Below are positions 34,533-42,474 of a stretch of DNA of 64,000 nt, piece after piece; position 1 is the first letter of the stretch; every line of letters begins with the position of its first letter. This DNA comes from Limnohabitans sp. GTDB lineage: Bacteria > Pseudomonadota > Gammaproteobacteria > Burkholderiales > Burkholderiaceae_C. Position numbers and translations under genes: made by a program. The stretch spans positions 25,919 through 89,918 of the forward strand of contig NZ_JAFEIF010000049.1 in NCBI RefSeq assembly GCF_017848645.1. Reading direction: 5' to 3'. A model generated the notes under the pieces. The model did no database searches and had not been told where the DNA came from. It saw only the letters and a list, made by a program, of their open reading frames with translations.

Positions 34533-35255
34533 TCAGTGGCAATGTGAGGTGTTGTTGACCAGCCGCTGCAGGCCTTCGGTGTCCAGAATGCGCACATGGC
34601 GCTGCTTGACCTCCACGGTGCCGTCTTCCACAAACTTGGAGAAAGTGCGGCTGACGGTTTCAAGCTTCAGGCCCAGGTAGCTGCCGATTTCTTCGCGCGT
34701 CATGCGCAGCACCAGCTCGGACTGTGAAAAACCACGGGCATGCAAGCGTTGCACCAGATTCAGCAAAAAAGCGGCCAGGCGTTCTTCGGCCCGCATGCTG
34801 CCCAAGAGCAGCATCACGCCATGCTCGCGCACGATTTCTCGGCTCATGATTTTGTGCACATGGTGCTGCAAAGCGGTCACTTCGCGCGAGATTTCTTCGA
34901 TCCGGTCAAAGGGCATGACACAGACTTCGGCGTCTTCCAGCGCCACCGCATCGCAGCTGTGCTGGTCGTTCACGATGCCATCGAGGCCAATGATCTCGCC
35001 GGCCATCTGAAAGCCCGTGACCTGGTCGCGCCCGTCTTCGGTGGCCAGGCAGGTCTTGAAAAAGCCGGTGCGGATGGCGTAGAGCGACGTGAACTTTTCA
35101 CCGTTGGTGAACAGGGTGTCGCCTCGCTTGATCCGGCGGCGCACGGCCACCAGATCATCGAGGCGGTTAAGGTCATGCTCGCTCAGGCCCATGGGCATGC
35201 ACAACTCGCGCAAGTTGCAATTGGAGCAGGCGACTTTGATGGCTTGGGGATTCAT
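34533..35255 (-). CDS. fnr: Crp/Fnr-family oxygen-sensing regulator
   Basis: 240 residues. The cluster-binding cysteines Cys10, Cys13, Cys19 (C-x2-C-x5-C) and Cys101 match the [4Fe-4S] ligands of E. coli FNR. A cNMP-type beta barrel, dimer helix and HTH follow; the recognition helix has Glu199, Ser202 and Arg203 (ETVSR), the residues that read TTGAT. It should activate the FNR-box promoters at 26551, 29139 and 35380. It is convergent with the cco cluster and divergent from hemN. A weak FNR-like site at 35283-35296 suggests autoregulation. Confidence 0.96.
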   Translation of the reverse strand: MNPQAIKVACSNCNLRELCMPMGLSEHDLNRLDDLVAVRRRIKRGDTLFTNGEKFTSLYAIRTGFFKTCLATEDGRDQVTGFQMAGEIIGLDGIVNDQHSCDAVALEDAEVCVMPFDRIEEISREVTALQHHVHKIMSREIVREHGVMLLLGSMRAEERLAAFLLNLVQRLHARGFSQSELVLRMTREEIGSYLGLKLETVSRTFSKFVEDGTVEVKQRHVRILDTEGLQRLVNNTSHCH

Positions 35256-35282
35256 GGTTTATCTCTTGGTTGAGCAATGGAT

Positions 35283-35296
35283 TTGCCTTGGATCAA
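35283..35296. promoter_or_regulatory. imperfect FNR-like site upstream of fnr
   Basis: TTGCCTTGGATCAA keeps one perfect half-site (ATCAA) and three of five bases in the other. It begins 28 bp upstream of the fnr start, close enough to allow autorepression. Confidence 0.4.
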
Positions 35297-35379
35297 GACT
35301 TGAGCTTATCCCGAAAAATGCACTTTGTTTGAGGGTATACCCGGTCCTTGCCAGAAATCCCGGAAAACCGGTAAAGGGT

Positions 35380-35393
35380 TTGACCTGAGTCAA
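35380..35393. promoter_or_regulatory. FNR/FixK-type box upstream of hemN
   Basis: TTGACCTGAGTCAA is a perfect palindrome in its arms (TTGAC-N4-GTCAA), a known variant of the FNR/FixK consensus. It lies 70-83 bp upstream of the hemN start, suitable for class II activation with a start near 35428. Confidence 0.75.
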
Positions 35394-35462
35394 TGCATGG
35401 CCAGATGCAAGCGGTCAAAGTGATGCCTTCTTCTGTACACATTCAAATGAAGGGGCAGACAC

Positions 35463-36845
35463 ATGTCCGTCATCACACCACAATTGCTGGCGCGCTTTGA
35501 CGTGCCCGGCCCGCGCTACACCTCTTACCCCACGGCAGACCGCTTCGTTGAAGCCTTTGGCGAGGCCGATTACGTGCAAGCGCTGGTGCAGCGCCAATCG
35601 GGCACGGTGGGCAAGCAGCCACCGCTGTCGCTGTATGTGCACATCCCGTTTTGCGAGTCGCTGTGTTACTACTGTGCCTGCAACAAAATCATCACCAAAC
35701 ACAAAGAGCGGGCTGCGGATTATTTGCGTTACCTGCGCAAAGAGGTGGCGCTGCACACCCGGCATCTGGGGCGGGGTCAATCGGTCAGCCAGTTGCACCT
35801 GGGTGGCGGCACGCCCACCTTCATGAGCGACGAGGAGTTGCATCAACTCATGGCCCTGCTGCGCGAGCACTTTGAATTCGTGCCGGGCGGTGAATACTCT
35901 GTCGAGGTGGACCCGCGCACCGTGGACGAAAACCGCTTGGCCGTTCTGGCCGAGCTGGGTTTCAACCGCCTGAGTTTTGGCGTGCAGGACTTTGACCCTG
36001 CGGTGCAAAAAGCCGTGCACCGTATCCAGCCTGCAGAGCAGGTGTTTGCTTTGGTCGAGGCGTCGCGCCGATTGGGTTTTGAGTCGGTCAACGTCGACCT
36101 GATTTACGGCCTGCCCCTGCAAACGCCCGAATCTTTTGACCGCACACTGGAGCAGGTGAAAAGTCTGCGCCCGGACCGCATCGCGCTGTATGCCTATGCG
36201 CACCTGCCCGAACGCTTCAAGCCCCAGCGCCGCATTCACGCGCAAGAGCTGCCTGCAGGTGCGGCCAAGGTGGCCATGCTCTCGCGCTCGCTCGACGCCC
36301 TGACCGATGCTGGCTATGTTTACATCGGCATGGACCACTTCGCCTTGCCCGATGACGCCTTGGCCGTGGCCAAACGGCAAGGGCGTTTGCACCGCAACTT
36401 CCAGGGCTACAGCACGCAGGCCGATTGCGACCTGATCGCGCTGGGCGTGTCCTCGATCGGCCGCATCGGCACGACCTACAGCCAAAACGCCAAGACCCTG
36501 GAAGAGTATGCCGACCTGCTCGACCAAGGCCATTTCCCGGTGGTGCGGGGCCTGGCGCTCACGCGCGACGACCTGATCCGCCGCTCGGTCATCATGGCGC
36601 TCATGTGCCAGGGGCATTTGCAATACGAGTCCATCAACCTGGCCTGGCTGGTCGACTTCAAGACCCTGTTTGCCCCAGAGCTGGCTCAGCTCGAACACAT
36701 GCAAGCGCAGGGCCTGGTGCAGTTGAGCGAGACCGGGATTCAGGTCACGGCCATGGGCTGGTTCTTTGTGCGCGGCGTGGCCATGGTGTTCGACCGCTAT
36801 GTGCAGGCCGACCGCAACCGCACGCGGTTTTCCAAAATCATTTGA
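35463..36845 (+). CDS. hemN: oxygen-independent coproporphyrinogen III oxidase
   Basis: 460-residue radical-SAM enzyme that makes protoporphyrinogen IX without oxygen, feeding heme for the cbb3 oxidase. The RYTSYPTADRF start, the cluster motif CESLCYYCAC (Cys64, Cys68, Cys71, plus Cys73), HLGGGTPTF and VDPRTVDENRL are as in E. coli HemN. AAGGGGCAGACAC precedes the ATG. The FNR/FixK-type box upstream indicates induction at low oxygen. Confidence 0.97.
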   Translation: MSVITPQLLARFDVPGPRYTSYPTADRFVEAFGEADYVQALVQRQSGTVGKQPPLSLYVHIPFCESLCYYCACNKIITKHKERAADYLRYLRKEVALHTRHLGRGQSVSQLHLGGGTPTFMSDEELHQLMALLREHFEFVPGGEYSVEVDPRTVDENRLAVLAELGFNRLSFGVQDFDPAVQKAVHRIQPAEQVFALVEASRRLGFESVNVDLIYGLPLQTPESFDRTLEQVKSLRPDRIALYAYAHLPERFKPQRRIHAQELPAGAAKVAMLSRSLDALTDAGYVYIGMDHFALPDDALAVAKRQGRLHRNFQGYSTQADCDLIALGVSSIGRIGTTYSQNAKTLEEYADLLDQGHFPVVRGLALTRDDLIRRSVIMALMCQGHLQYESINLAWLVDFKTLFAPELAQLEHMQAQGLVQLSETGIQVTAMGWFFVRGVAMVFDRYVQADRNRTRFSKII

Positions 36846-36927
36846 TGCGATCGGTCATGAGTCTGGGCACATCCTTGGCGGTCTGCATCGCCGACAATGC
36901 GCCTCTTGACATTCAAGCGAACAAGCC

Positions 36928-37605
36928 ATGCAAAGTTCTTTGGCCATCACGGCCTTGATGATGGGGGTGCTGGGTGGGCCGCATTGCGTGGCCATGTGCG
37001 GCGCGGCCTGTGCGGGTCTGGGGCAGGCTGCGGGTGAGCGGCGGGCGCAGGCCTTGCTGGCGTTTCAGCTGGGCCGCCTGGGCGGCTATGCGCTCTTGGG
37101 CGCGGTGGCGGCGGCCAGCGTGCAGGGCTTGGGCTGGTTGACCACGCAGTCGGCCGCCATTCGCCCGGTGTGGACCTTGCTGCACCTCACCGCTTTGGTG
37201 CTGGGCTTGCTGCTCGTGCTGCAGGCGCGGCAACCCGTGTGGCTCGACGCTGCAGCGCGCCGCTTGTGGGCGCGCGTGCGGGCTTTCAACAGCCGCTGGG
37301 GGCGCGCCGCGCCCTGGCTGGTGGGTGGGCTGTGGGCTTTCATGCCCTGTGGCTTGTTGTATTCGGCTTTGATGGTGGCTGCCTTGAGCAGCCAGCCCTT
37401 GGAGGGTGCGGCCACCATGGCCTTGTTTGCCTTGGGCAGCAGCATCAGCCTGTGGGCCGGGCCTTGGCTGTTTTTGCGCATGCAGACCTTGGGCGATGGG
37501 GCCTGGGGCATGCGTGTGGCAGGCTTGGCGCTGGCGTCGGTGTCGGCCTGGGCTTTGTGGATGGGTCTGGTGCATGACCAGGCGCCATGGTGCGTTACAC
37601 CCTGA
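36928..37605 (+). CDS. DsbD_2/UreH-like membrane protein (annotated as sulfite exporter TauE/SafE type)
   Basis: 225 residues, about six membrane helices. The conserved GGPHCVAMCGAAC near the N-terminus and FMPCGLLYSALMVAAL in the second half are the cysteine/proline motifs of the DsbD_2/UreH-like family (PF13386). Members frequently sit beside cco genes and are thought to act in copper or thiol transport for oxidase assembly. It begins 82 bp after hemN, possibly in the same transcript. Function here is inference. Confidence 0.8.
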   Translation: MQSSLAITALMMGVLGGPHCVAMCGAACAGLGQAAGERRAQALLAFQLGRLGGYALLGAVAAASVQGLGWLTTQSAAIRPVWTLLHLTALVLGLLLVLQARQPVWLDAAARRLWARVRAFNSRWGRAAPWLVGGLWAFMPCGLLYSALMVAALSSQPLEGAATMALFALGSSISLWAGPWLFLRMQTLGDGAWGMRVAGLALASVSAWALWMGLVHDQAPWCVTP

Positions 37606-37696
37606 CACCAAAACTCTGCGCTGGGTCAGCAGGCTTGCCCATGGCGGCCTTCACAATCGGCCAGTCGATTTGGCTTGAATGTTTGAAAGGACCCCG

Positions 37697-38443
37697 ATGA
37701 CCACGAAACCCACACCCGCGTTGGCCTTGGCCTGCCTGTTGGCCATAGGCCTGCCTTGGGGCTCTGCGCTGGCGCAAAATCTTTCCCCGACTTCGCCGCC
37801 CGCAGCCCAGGTTGCCCCCCATCAGGTGCTGCATTTGAGTGCTTCGGCGCACACGGAGGTGCCGCAAGACTGGCTGGTCATGACCCTGGCGGTTCAAAAA
37901 GAGGGCGTGCAAGCCCCGGCGGTTCAAAAGCAGCTCAATGCTGTGCTGTCCGCCGCTTTGGCGGTGGCCTCGCCCCTGGCCAAGCCGGGCGCCCTGGACG
38001 TGAGCACGGGGGAGATGGATGTGTCGCCGCGTTATGGCCGCGAGGGCAAAATCAACGGCTGGACGGGTTCTGCACAGTTGGTCCTGCAAGGCCGTGATGC
38101 CGTTCAGATCGCAACGCTCGCCGCACGTTTGCAAGAGCTCACGGTGGCCCAGATCGATTGGCAGCTGAGCCCTGAGCAAAAAATCGCCGCCGAATCCCGC
38201 ATCCAGGCCGAGGCGGTGTCACGTTTTCAGAGCAAAGCCCAGGCCTTGACGCAGCAGTTCGGCTTTGCGGCTTACACGCTCAGGGAGGTTCGCGTCAACG
38301 CGCAGGAGGCCCAGGAGGGCAGCGCCATGCCACGCATGGCCATGGCACAAATGGCCGCAGCCCCAGCACCCACGCCGACGCCAACGCTGGCCGGCAAGTC
38401 ACGCGTGGTGGTGAACATCTCGGGCAGCATTGTGCTGCGCTGA
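37697..38443 (+). CDS. periplasmic SIMPL (DUF541) domain protein
   Basis: 248 residues. Signal peptide with ALALACLLAIGLPW, cleaved near ALA-QN. The mature protein has the SIMPL pattern: LHLSASAHTEVPQDWLVMTLAV, a central DVSPRYGREGKINGWTGSAQL with the typical x-GW-x-a pattern, and a C-terminal VVVNISGSIVLR. A Met/Ala/Pro-rich spacer precedes the last strand. AAAGGA lies before ATG 37697. Family members are linked to oxidative or membrane stress, but molecular function is unknown. Confidence 0.82.
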   Translation: MTTKPTPALALACLLAIGLPWGSALAQNLSPTSPPAAQVAPHQVLHLSASAHTEVPQDWLVMTLAVQKEGVQAPAVQKQLNAVLSAALAVASPLAKPGALDVSTGEMDVSPRYGREGKINGWTGSAQLVLQGRDAVQIATLAARLQELTVAQIDWQLSPEQKIAAESRIQAEAVSRFQSKAQALTQQFGFAAYTLREVRVNAQEAQEGSAMPRMAMAQMAAAPAPTPTPTLAGKSRVVVNISGSIVLR

Positions 38444-38500
38444 AGGGGGCGGGGTTGCGTCCCCAATTGGCCCCGATCGTCCGAGGTCGGCCCTCAGAGA

Positions 38501-39316
38501 TCAGGCGGACAGGCCTTTGTAGAGCATGTAAGCGGCCAGCAGATAGAGCACGCTGGCAAACACCCGCTTGAGTTGCTTGACGGGCAGCTTGTGCGCGGTG
38601 GCCGCCCCAATGGGGGCCATCAGCACACTGCACACCGCGATCACCACCAAAGCGGGCAACCACAAATAGCCAAAACTGTAGGCCGGGAGGTTTTGCACGT
38701 TCTGGCCGCTCACGATGTAGCCGGCCACGTTGGCCAACGCGATGGGAAAGCCCAGGGCCGCGCTGGTGGCCACCGCGTTGTGGATGGCCACATTGCACCA
38801 GGCCATGAAGGGCACGCTGATGAAGCCACCGCCTGCACCCACCAGACCCGAGAGCAGGCCGATCAGGCCGCCTGCGCCGAGCAAGCCCTGAAAACCGGGC
38901 ACCTGGCGCGAGGGCGCAGGTTTTTTGTCCAAAAACATTTGTGTGGCCGAAAAGCCCACAAACAGCGCAAAGAACAAAGCCAGGTAAGTGCCTTTGGCAA
39001 AGGCAAAAATGCCCAGGCTGCCGATCAGGCTGCCGATCACGATGCCCGGGGCCAGGCCCTTGACCAAATCCCAACGCACGGCTTTTTTCTTGTGGTGGGC
39101 ACGCACGCTGGAGACGCTGGTGAAAATGATGGTGGCCATGGAGGTGGCAATCGCCATCTTGACCGCCAGGTCGGGGCTCACGCCACGCGCGCCCAACATG
39201 TAGGTCAAGAACGGCACCATGATCATGCCGCCGCCAATGCCCAAAAGGCCCGCCAAAAAGCCCGTGCACAGGCCCAAAACGGCCAATTCGGCCAACAGCA
39301 GAGGTTCGATGATCAT
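38501..39316 (-). CDS. TauE/SafE family anion permease
   Basis: 271 residues, eight or so membrane helices arranged in two repeated halves: GFLAGLLGIGGGMIMVPFLT in the first and GLLSGLVGAGGGFISVPFM in the second. This is the classical TauE/SafE signature of exporters for sulfite or organosulfur anions. It lies directly downstream of the 6S RNA gene on the same strand and convergent with the SIMPL gene. Substrate not determined. Confidence 0.9.
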   Translation of the reverse strand: MIIEPLLLAELAVLGLCTGFLAGLLGIGGGMIMVPFLTYMLGARGVSPDLAVKMAIATSMATIIFTSVSSVRAHHKKKAVRWDLVKGLAPGIVIGSLIGSLGIFAFAKGTYLALFFALFVGFSATQMFLDKKPAPSRQVPGFQGLLGAGGLIGLLSGLVGAGGGFISVPFMAWCNVAIHNAVATSAALGFPIALANVAGYIVSGQNVQNLPAYSFGYLWLPALVVIAVCSVLMAPIGAATAHKLPVKQLKRVFASVLYLLAAYMLYKGLSA

Positions 39317-39344
39317 GGGGGGAATGGGGGAGTAGAAAAGAAGG

Positions 39345-39517
39345 TGTCTGCAAGTGCCACCGGACCGGCATCCTGAACCGGGGTTCAGGTGGGCGAGGGC
39401 AGACTGGCGTTGGGTTCATCTGACGCGAGATGATCACGCTCACCAGCCAATGTACCAAGCCCGGGCTCTAAGAGCATTGGTTCAAGGAAATATAAAGCCC
39501 GGCATGCACTGCAGACA
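39345..39517 (-). ncRNA. ssrS: 6S RNA
   Basis: Lies downstream of zapA on the same strand, the conserved location of ssrS in proteobacteria. The ends pair as a closing stem: TGTCTGCA at the 5' end (39517-39510) with TGCAGACA at the 3' end (39352-39345), extended by GTGC/GCAC and GCCGG/CCGGT. Inside, GGCTGGTGAGCGTG and ACCTGAACCCCGGTTCAGG correspond to conserved 6S segments (GGTTGGTGAGCATG and CCTTGAACCAAGGGTTCAAGG of E. coli). TACAAT at -10 precedes the 5' end. 6S RNA binds the sigma-70 holoenzyme in stationary phase. The exact ends are approximate. Confidence 0.85.
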
Positions 39518-39522
39518 GGGCC

Positions 39523-39528
39523 ATTGTA
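39523..39528 (-). promoter_or_regulatory. -10 element of the 6S RNA gene
   Basis: CCTACAATGG on the reverse strand, ending six bases before the inferred 5' end of the RNA. The -35 region is not close to consensus. Confidence 0.55.
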
Positions 39529-39591
39529 GGGGCTAAACCGCAGTGCGTGCCGTCGCCTGAATAACAGGCCACAGCCACACGGTCCGGCGTT

Positions 39592-39927
39592 TCACAGCAG
39601 TTGGCCGTCTTGCTCGATCACCCGGTCCAGGCGCTGGAGCAATTGCGCCAGCCGCGCTTGCGTATCGGGCGGCACCTCGGCAGCAGCAGAGGTGCTGTCG
39701 CTGTCCAGGTGGGTGGCAGCAGGGGCTTCGTTTTGCTCGAAGGCCAGGTTCAGGGCAGCCAGCACCGCAATGCGGTCACGCGCCTTGATCTTGCCCGCAT
39801 CGCGGATCTTGCACATGGCTTCGTCCACCTTGCGCACCGCACCCAGCAAACGCTCTTCGCCGCCTTCGGGGCAACCCAAAATGTAGCTTTGGCCCATGAT
39901 CTGGACGTCGATTTGTCGGTTGCTCAT
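39592..39927 (-). CDS. zapA: cell division protein ZapA
   Basis: 111 residues with QIDVQIMGQSYILGCPEGGE at the N-terminus and KIKARDRIAVLAALNLAFE in the helical part, characteristic of ZapA, which bundles FtsZ protofilaments at the division ring. The C-terminal part is a coiled coil. Its ATG overlaps the stop of the zapB-like gene (ATGA), so they are translationally coupled, and 6S RNA follows. Confidence 0.93.
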   Translation of the reverse strand: MSNRQIDVQIMGQSYILGCPEGGEERLLGAVRKVDEAMCKIRDAGKIKARDRIAVLAALNLAFEQNEAPAATHLDSDSTSAAAEVPPDTQARLAQLLQRLDRVIEQDGQLL

Positions 39928-40163
39928 GCGGAGGCCTCAGGCGATGCGGGGGCAGCGGTGGTGGCCGATGTGGGCAGCCGCTCAATGAGGGCGTCCACAC
40001 GGGCTCTGGCGGCGGCCAGGCGCGACTTGAGCTGGTCACGCTCCAGACTCAGCGCTTGCACTTGTTGGGTCAGCAAAGCGTTGGTGCGTTGGAGCTCTTC
40101 GTGGCGCAGCAGCAAGTGATCCACACGCTCGGCGATTTGATCGATGGTGTCGGAATAGGCCAT
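39924..40163 (-). CDS. ZapB-like coiled-coil protein (TIGR02449 type)
   Basis: 79 residues, almost entirely coiled coil (IAERVDHLLLRHEELQRTNA, then VQALSLERDQLKSRLAAARA), with an Ala/Thr/Pro-rich tail. Small proteins of this kind precede zapA in Burkholderiales and are assigned to TIGR02449, possibly acting like ZapB with FtsZ. The start at 40163 (MAYSDTIDQ) is chosen over 40208. A CTACAAT -10 lies at 40190-40195. Function is inferred from context. Confidence 0.8.
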   Translation of the reverse strand: MAYSDTIDQIAERVDHLLLRHEELQRTNALLTQQVQALSLERDQLKSRLAAARARVDALIERLPTSATTAAPASPEASA

Positions 40164-40189
40164 GGCAAACAAGAAAAAGGAAGACCACC

Positions 40190-40195
40190 ATTGTA
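40190..40195 (-). promoter_or_regulatory. putative -10 (TACAAT) for zapB-like/zapA
   Basis: CCTACAATGG on the reverse strand 27 bases upstream of the first codon; same core as at the 6S and dnaE genes. Confidence 0.4.
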
Positions 40196-40261
40196 GGGCG
40201 TGATGCAACGGGTCTACCGATTTTGTAGGTTTGCCGACAGCTTTGCACCTAGAATGAAAGC

Positions 40262-40482
40262 TGTTGGTGCTCGCGATGCCGGTTCACGGCGCGCAGTTCA
40301 ACGGGAAGCAGGAGGGACAAGCCATCTCGGCCCACCTAACCTGCGCTGCCCCCGCAACGGTAAGCAGACGGGTTTTCAGTCAAACGGAAACCCAGCTTTC
40401 ATCTCAAACCACTGGCCGCCCTGAAACAGGCGGCTGGGAAGGTGATGAAGGTCGCTCTGTCAGCCCGGATACCGGCCAACAA
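40262..40482 (+). promoter_or_regulatory. cobalamin (AdoCbl) riboswitch
   Basis: Contains the conserved core in order: GGTGC near 40266, GGGAAgcagg around 40301, GCTGCCCCCGCAACGGTAAG around 40348-40367, and the B12 box TCAGCCCGGATACCGGCC ending near 40477. A stable optional hairpin (GCCGCCctgaaacaGGCGGC) lies between. It is followed after about 80 bp by btuB, so B12 should shut off expression of the uptake operon. This explains the 399-bp gap between the zapB-like gene and btuB. Confidence 0.95.
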
Positions 40483-40562
40483 GGTGACCTGTCGCAAGAC
40501 AGGTTGTAAAGCCCATGCACTGTCGGGGAAGGCGGTGAGGGCGTTTGACTTGTTTGTTTCTC

Positions 40563-42461
40563 ATGAAAAACCGTTCTGTTCGTGCGCGCCGTTTGGCGTT
40601 GGCATTTTTCAAACCTGCAGATTTCACTCCGGCGCTTTCGGCATCGGCAATGGCCGTGTTGTCCCTGGTCAGTGGCGCTGCCTTGGCGCAAACCATGGGG
40701 GCTGAGGTGGTGGTCACCGCCAGCCGCACCGAGCAAATCCTGACCGATGTGCTGCCCCACACCACGGTGCTTGGGCGCGACGCCATCGAGCAGTCGCAGG
40801 TGCTGGATTTGCCCACCTTGCTGTCGCGCGAGGCGGGCTTTCAGTTCACCCAAACGGGTGGCCGGGGCGGGCAGGCCACGGCCTTCTTGCGCGGCGCGGC
40901 GTCCTTGCAGGTGCTGGTGTTGGTCGACGGCGTGCCGGTCACCAAACAAGACACCACAGGTGCCGTGAGCCTGGAGCACATCATGCTCGACCAGGTGGAC
41001 CGGATTGAGATCGTGCGCGGCAACGTCTCGGCCATCCACGGCAGCGGCGCGGTGGGTGGGGTGATCCAGGTGTTCACGCGCCAAGGCCAAGGGCAGCCCA
41101 CGGTTTACGCCAGCGCCGAGCGCGGCTCGCAGGGCACCCAGCGCTGGAATGCGGGCACGCACGGCGCAGCCGGCCCACTGGCTTATGCGGTGTCTGTGGG
41201 GCGCCTGCGCACGGATGGCATCAACGCGGCCAACCTGTCGCAAACGCTCAATGCCAACCCCGATGCAGACGGTTACCGCAACAACAACCATGCGCTGAGC
41301 CTGTCCTACCAACTCAGTCCTGAGCACAAGCTGGGTTTGCGCTCGACCCATTTCAAGGGCCTCTTTGACTACGATGTGCCGGGCAGTTTTTCTGCGCCGA
41401 CGGATGTGCACCAGGGCCGCACCCAGCTCGACAGCCACACGCTGTATTGGTCGGGGCGGCTGGGGCCGCTGTGGTCCAGCCGTTTGAACTACTCCGACGC
41501 CCGGGAGCGCAACGACACGGCCACCGTGGGCGGCTACTCGTTCACCACGCTGGCCCAAACCCGCACCCGCATGCTGTCGTGGACGCACCAGTGGGACCTG
41601 CCCTCGATGGTGTTGACGGCCGAATTGGACCAACAAACCCAGGGTATCGACATGGCCACCGATGGCGTGTCGGGCCTGTCGCGGGAGCGCAAAGCATATG
41701 CACTTTATGGCGGCGTGGTCTACAAGCGTGCGGCGCACAACCTGCAGTTCAACGTGCGGCGCGACGATGTCGACAACCTGTCGGCCAAGGACTCGGTGTA
41801 TTTGGGTTACGGCTATGACCTCAACGCCCAATGGAAGCTGATTGCCAGCCACGCCACAGCCTTCAACATGCCCCCGCTGGGTTATTTGTTCGACCCCTAC
41901 AGCGGCAACCCGAACCTGCGGCCAGAAACGGCCAACACACAAGAGGCGGGCGTGCAGTGGGCGCAAGGGCCACACCGCGTGCGCTCGACCTGGTTCTCTA
42001 CGCTCACCAAAGACCTGCTCCTGTATGACATGGCCAGTTTTCAGTTCAGCAACGTCAGCCGCGTCAAAAACCGGGGCCTGGAAACCAGCTACAGCGGCCG
42101 CTTTCACATGACCGATTTGCGCGCCAGTTTGTCGCTGCAAGACCCGGTGAACGAGGCCACAGGCCAGCAACTGGTGCGCCGGGCCAAGACCCTGGCCTCG
42201 CTGTCGGTCTCGCAATCGCTGGGCTTGTTGTCGCTGGGCGGCACTGTGCGTTACACCAGCGCCCGCCCCGACATCGAAGGCAAGCCCGGCTTGCCCAGCA
42301 ACAGCTTGCTGGACCTGACCGCCCGCTACAGCCTGAGCCGCGACTGGACGCTGTATGGCCGGGTGGAAAACGCGACCGACAGCCGCTACCAAACGGCTTA
42401 TGGCTACAACCAGCTGCCGCGCACCACCACGCTGGGTCTGAGCTGGAAAATGAAACACTGA
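40563..42461 (+). CDS. btuB: TonB-dependent vitamin B12 receptor BtuB
   Basis: 632-residue outer-membrane receptor. A signal peptide ends at ALA-Q, followed by TonB box-like EVVVTASRTEQ, a plug domain (LPTLLSREAGFQFTQTGGRG, FLRGAASLQVLVLVDGVPV, IEIVRGNVSAIHGSGAVGGV) and a 22-strand beta barrel with RPETANTQEAGVQW. The last residue is His rather than the usual Phe after LGLSWKMK. ATG 40563 is used. Control by the upstream cobalamin riboswitch and the downstream btuFCD genes identify the ligand. Confidence 0.93.
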   Translation: MKNRSVRARRLALAFFKPADFTPALSASAMAVLSLVSGAALAQTMGAEVVVTASRTEQILTDVLPHTTVLGRDAIEQSQVLDLPTLLSREAGFQFTQTGGRGGQATAFLRGAASLQVLVLVDGVPVTKQDTTGAVSLEHIMLDQVDRIEIVRGNVSAIHGSGAVGGVIQVFTRQGQGQPTVYASAERGSQGTQRWNAGTHGAAGPLAYAVSVGRLRTDGINAANLSQTLNANPDADGYRNNNHALSLSYQLSPEHKLGLRSTHFKGLFDYDVPGSFSAPTDVHQGRTQLDSHTLYWSGRLGPLWSSRLNYSDARERNDTATVGGYSFTTLAQTRTRMLSWTHQWDLPSMVLTAELDQQTQGIDMATDGVSGLSRERKAYALYGGVVYKRAAHNLQFNVRRDDVDNLSAKDSVYLGYGYDLNAQWKLIASHATAFNMPPLGYLFDPYSGNPNLRPETANTQEAGVQWAQGPHRVRSTWFSTLTKDLLLYDMASFQFSNVSRVKNRGLETSYSGRFHMTDLRASLSLQDPVNEATGQQLVRRAKTLASLSVSQSLGLLSLGGTVRYTSARPDIEGKPGLPSNSLLDLTARYSLSRDWTLYGRVENATDSRYQTAYGYNQLPRTTTLGLSWKMKH

Positions 42462-42474
42462 TTGGACCTGGCCC

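Noticed and set aside
40200..40509. Short forward reading frames between the zapB-like gene and btuB
   Set aside because: They lie within the cobalamin riboswitch, whose conserved RNA elements explain the sequence.
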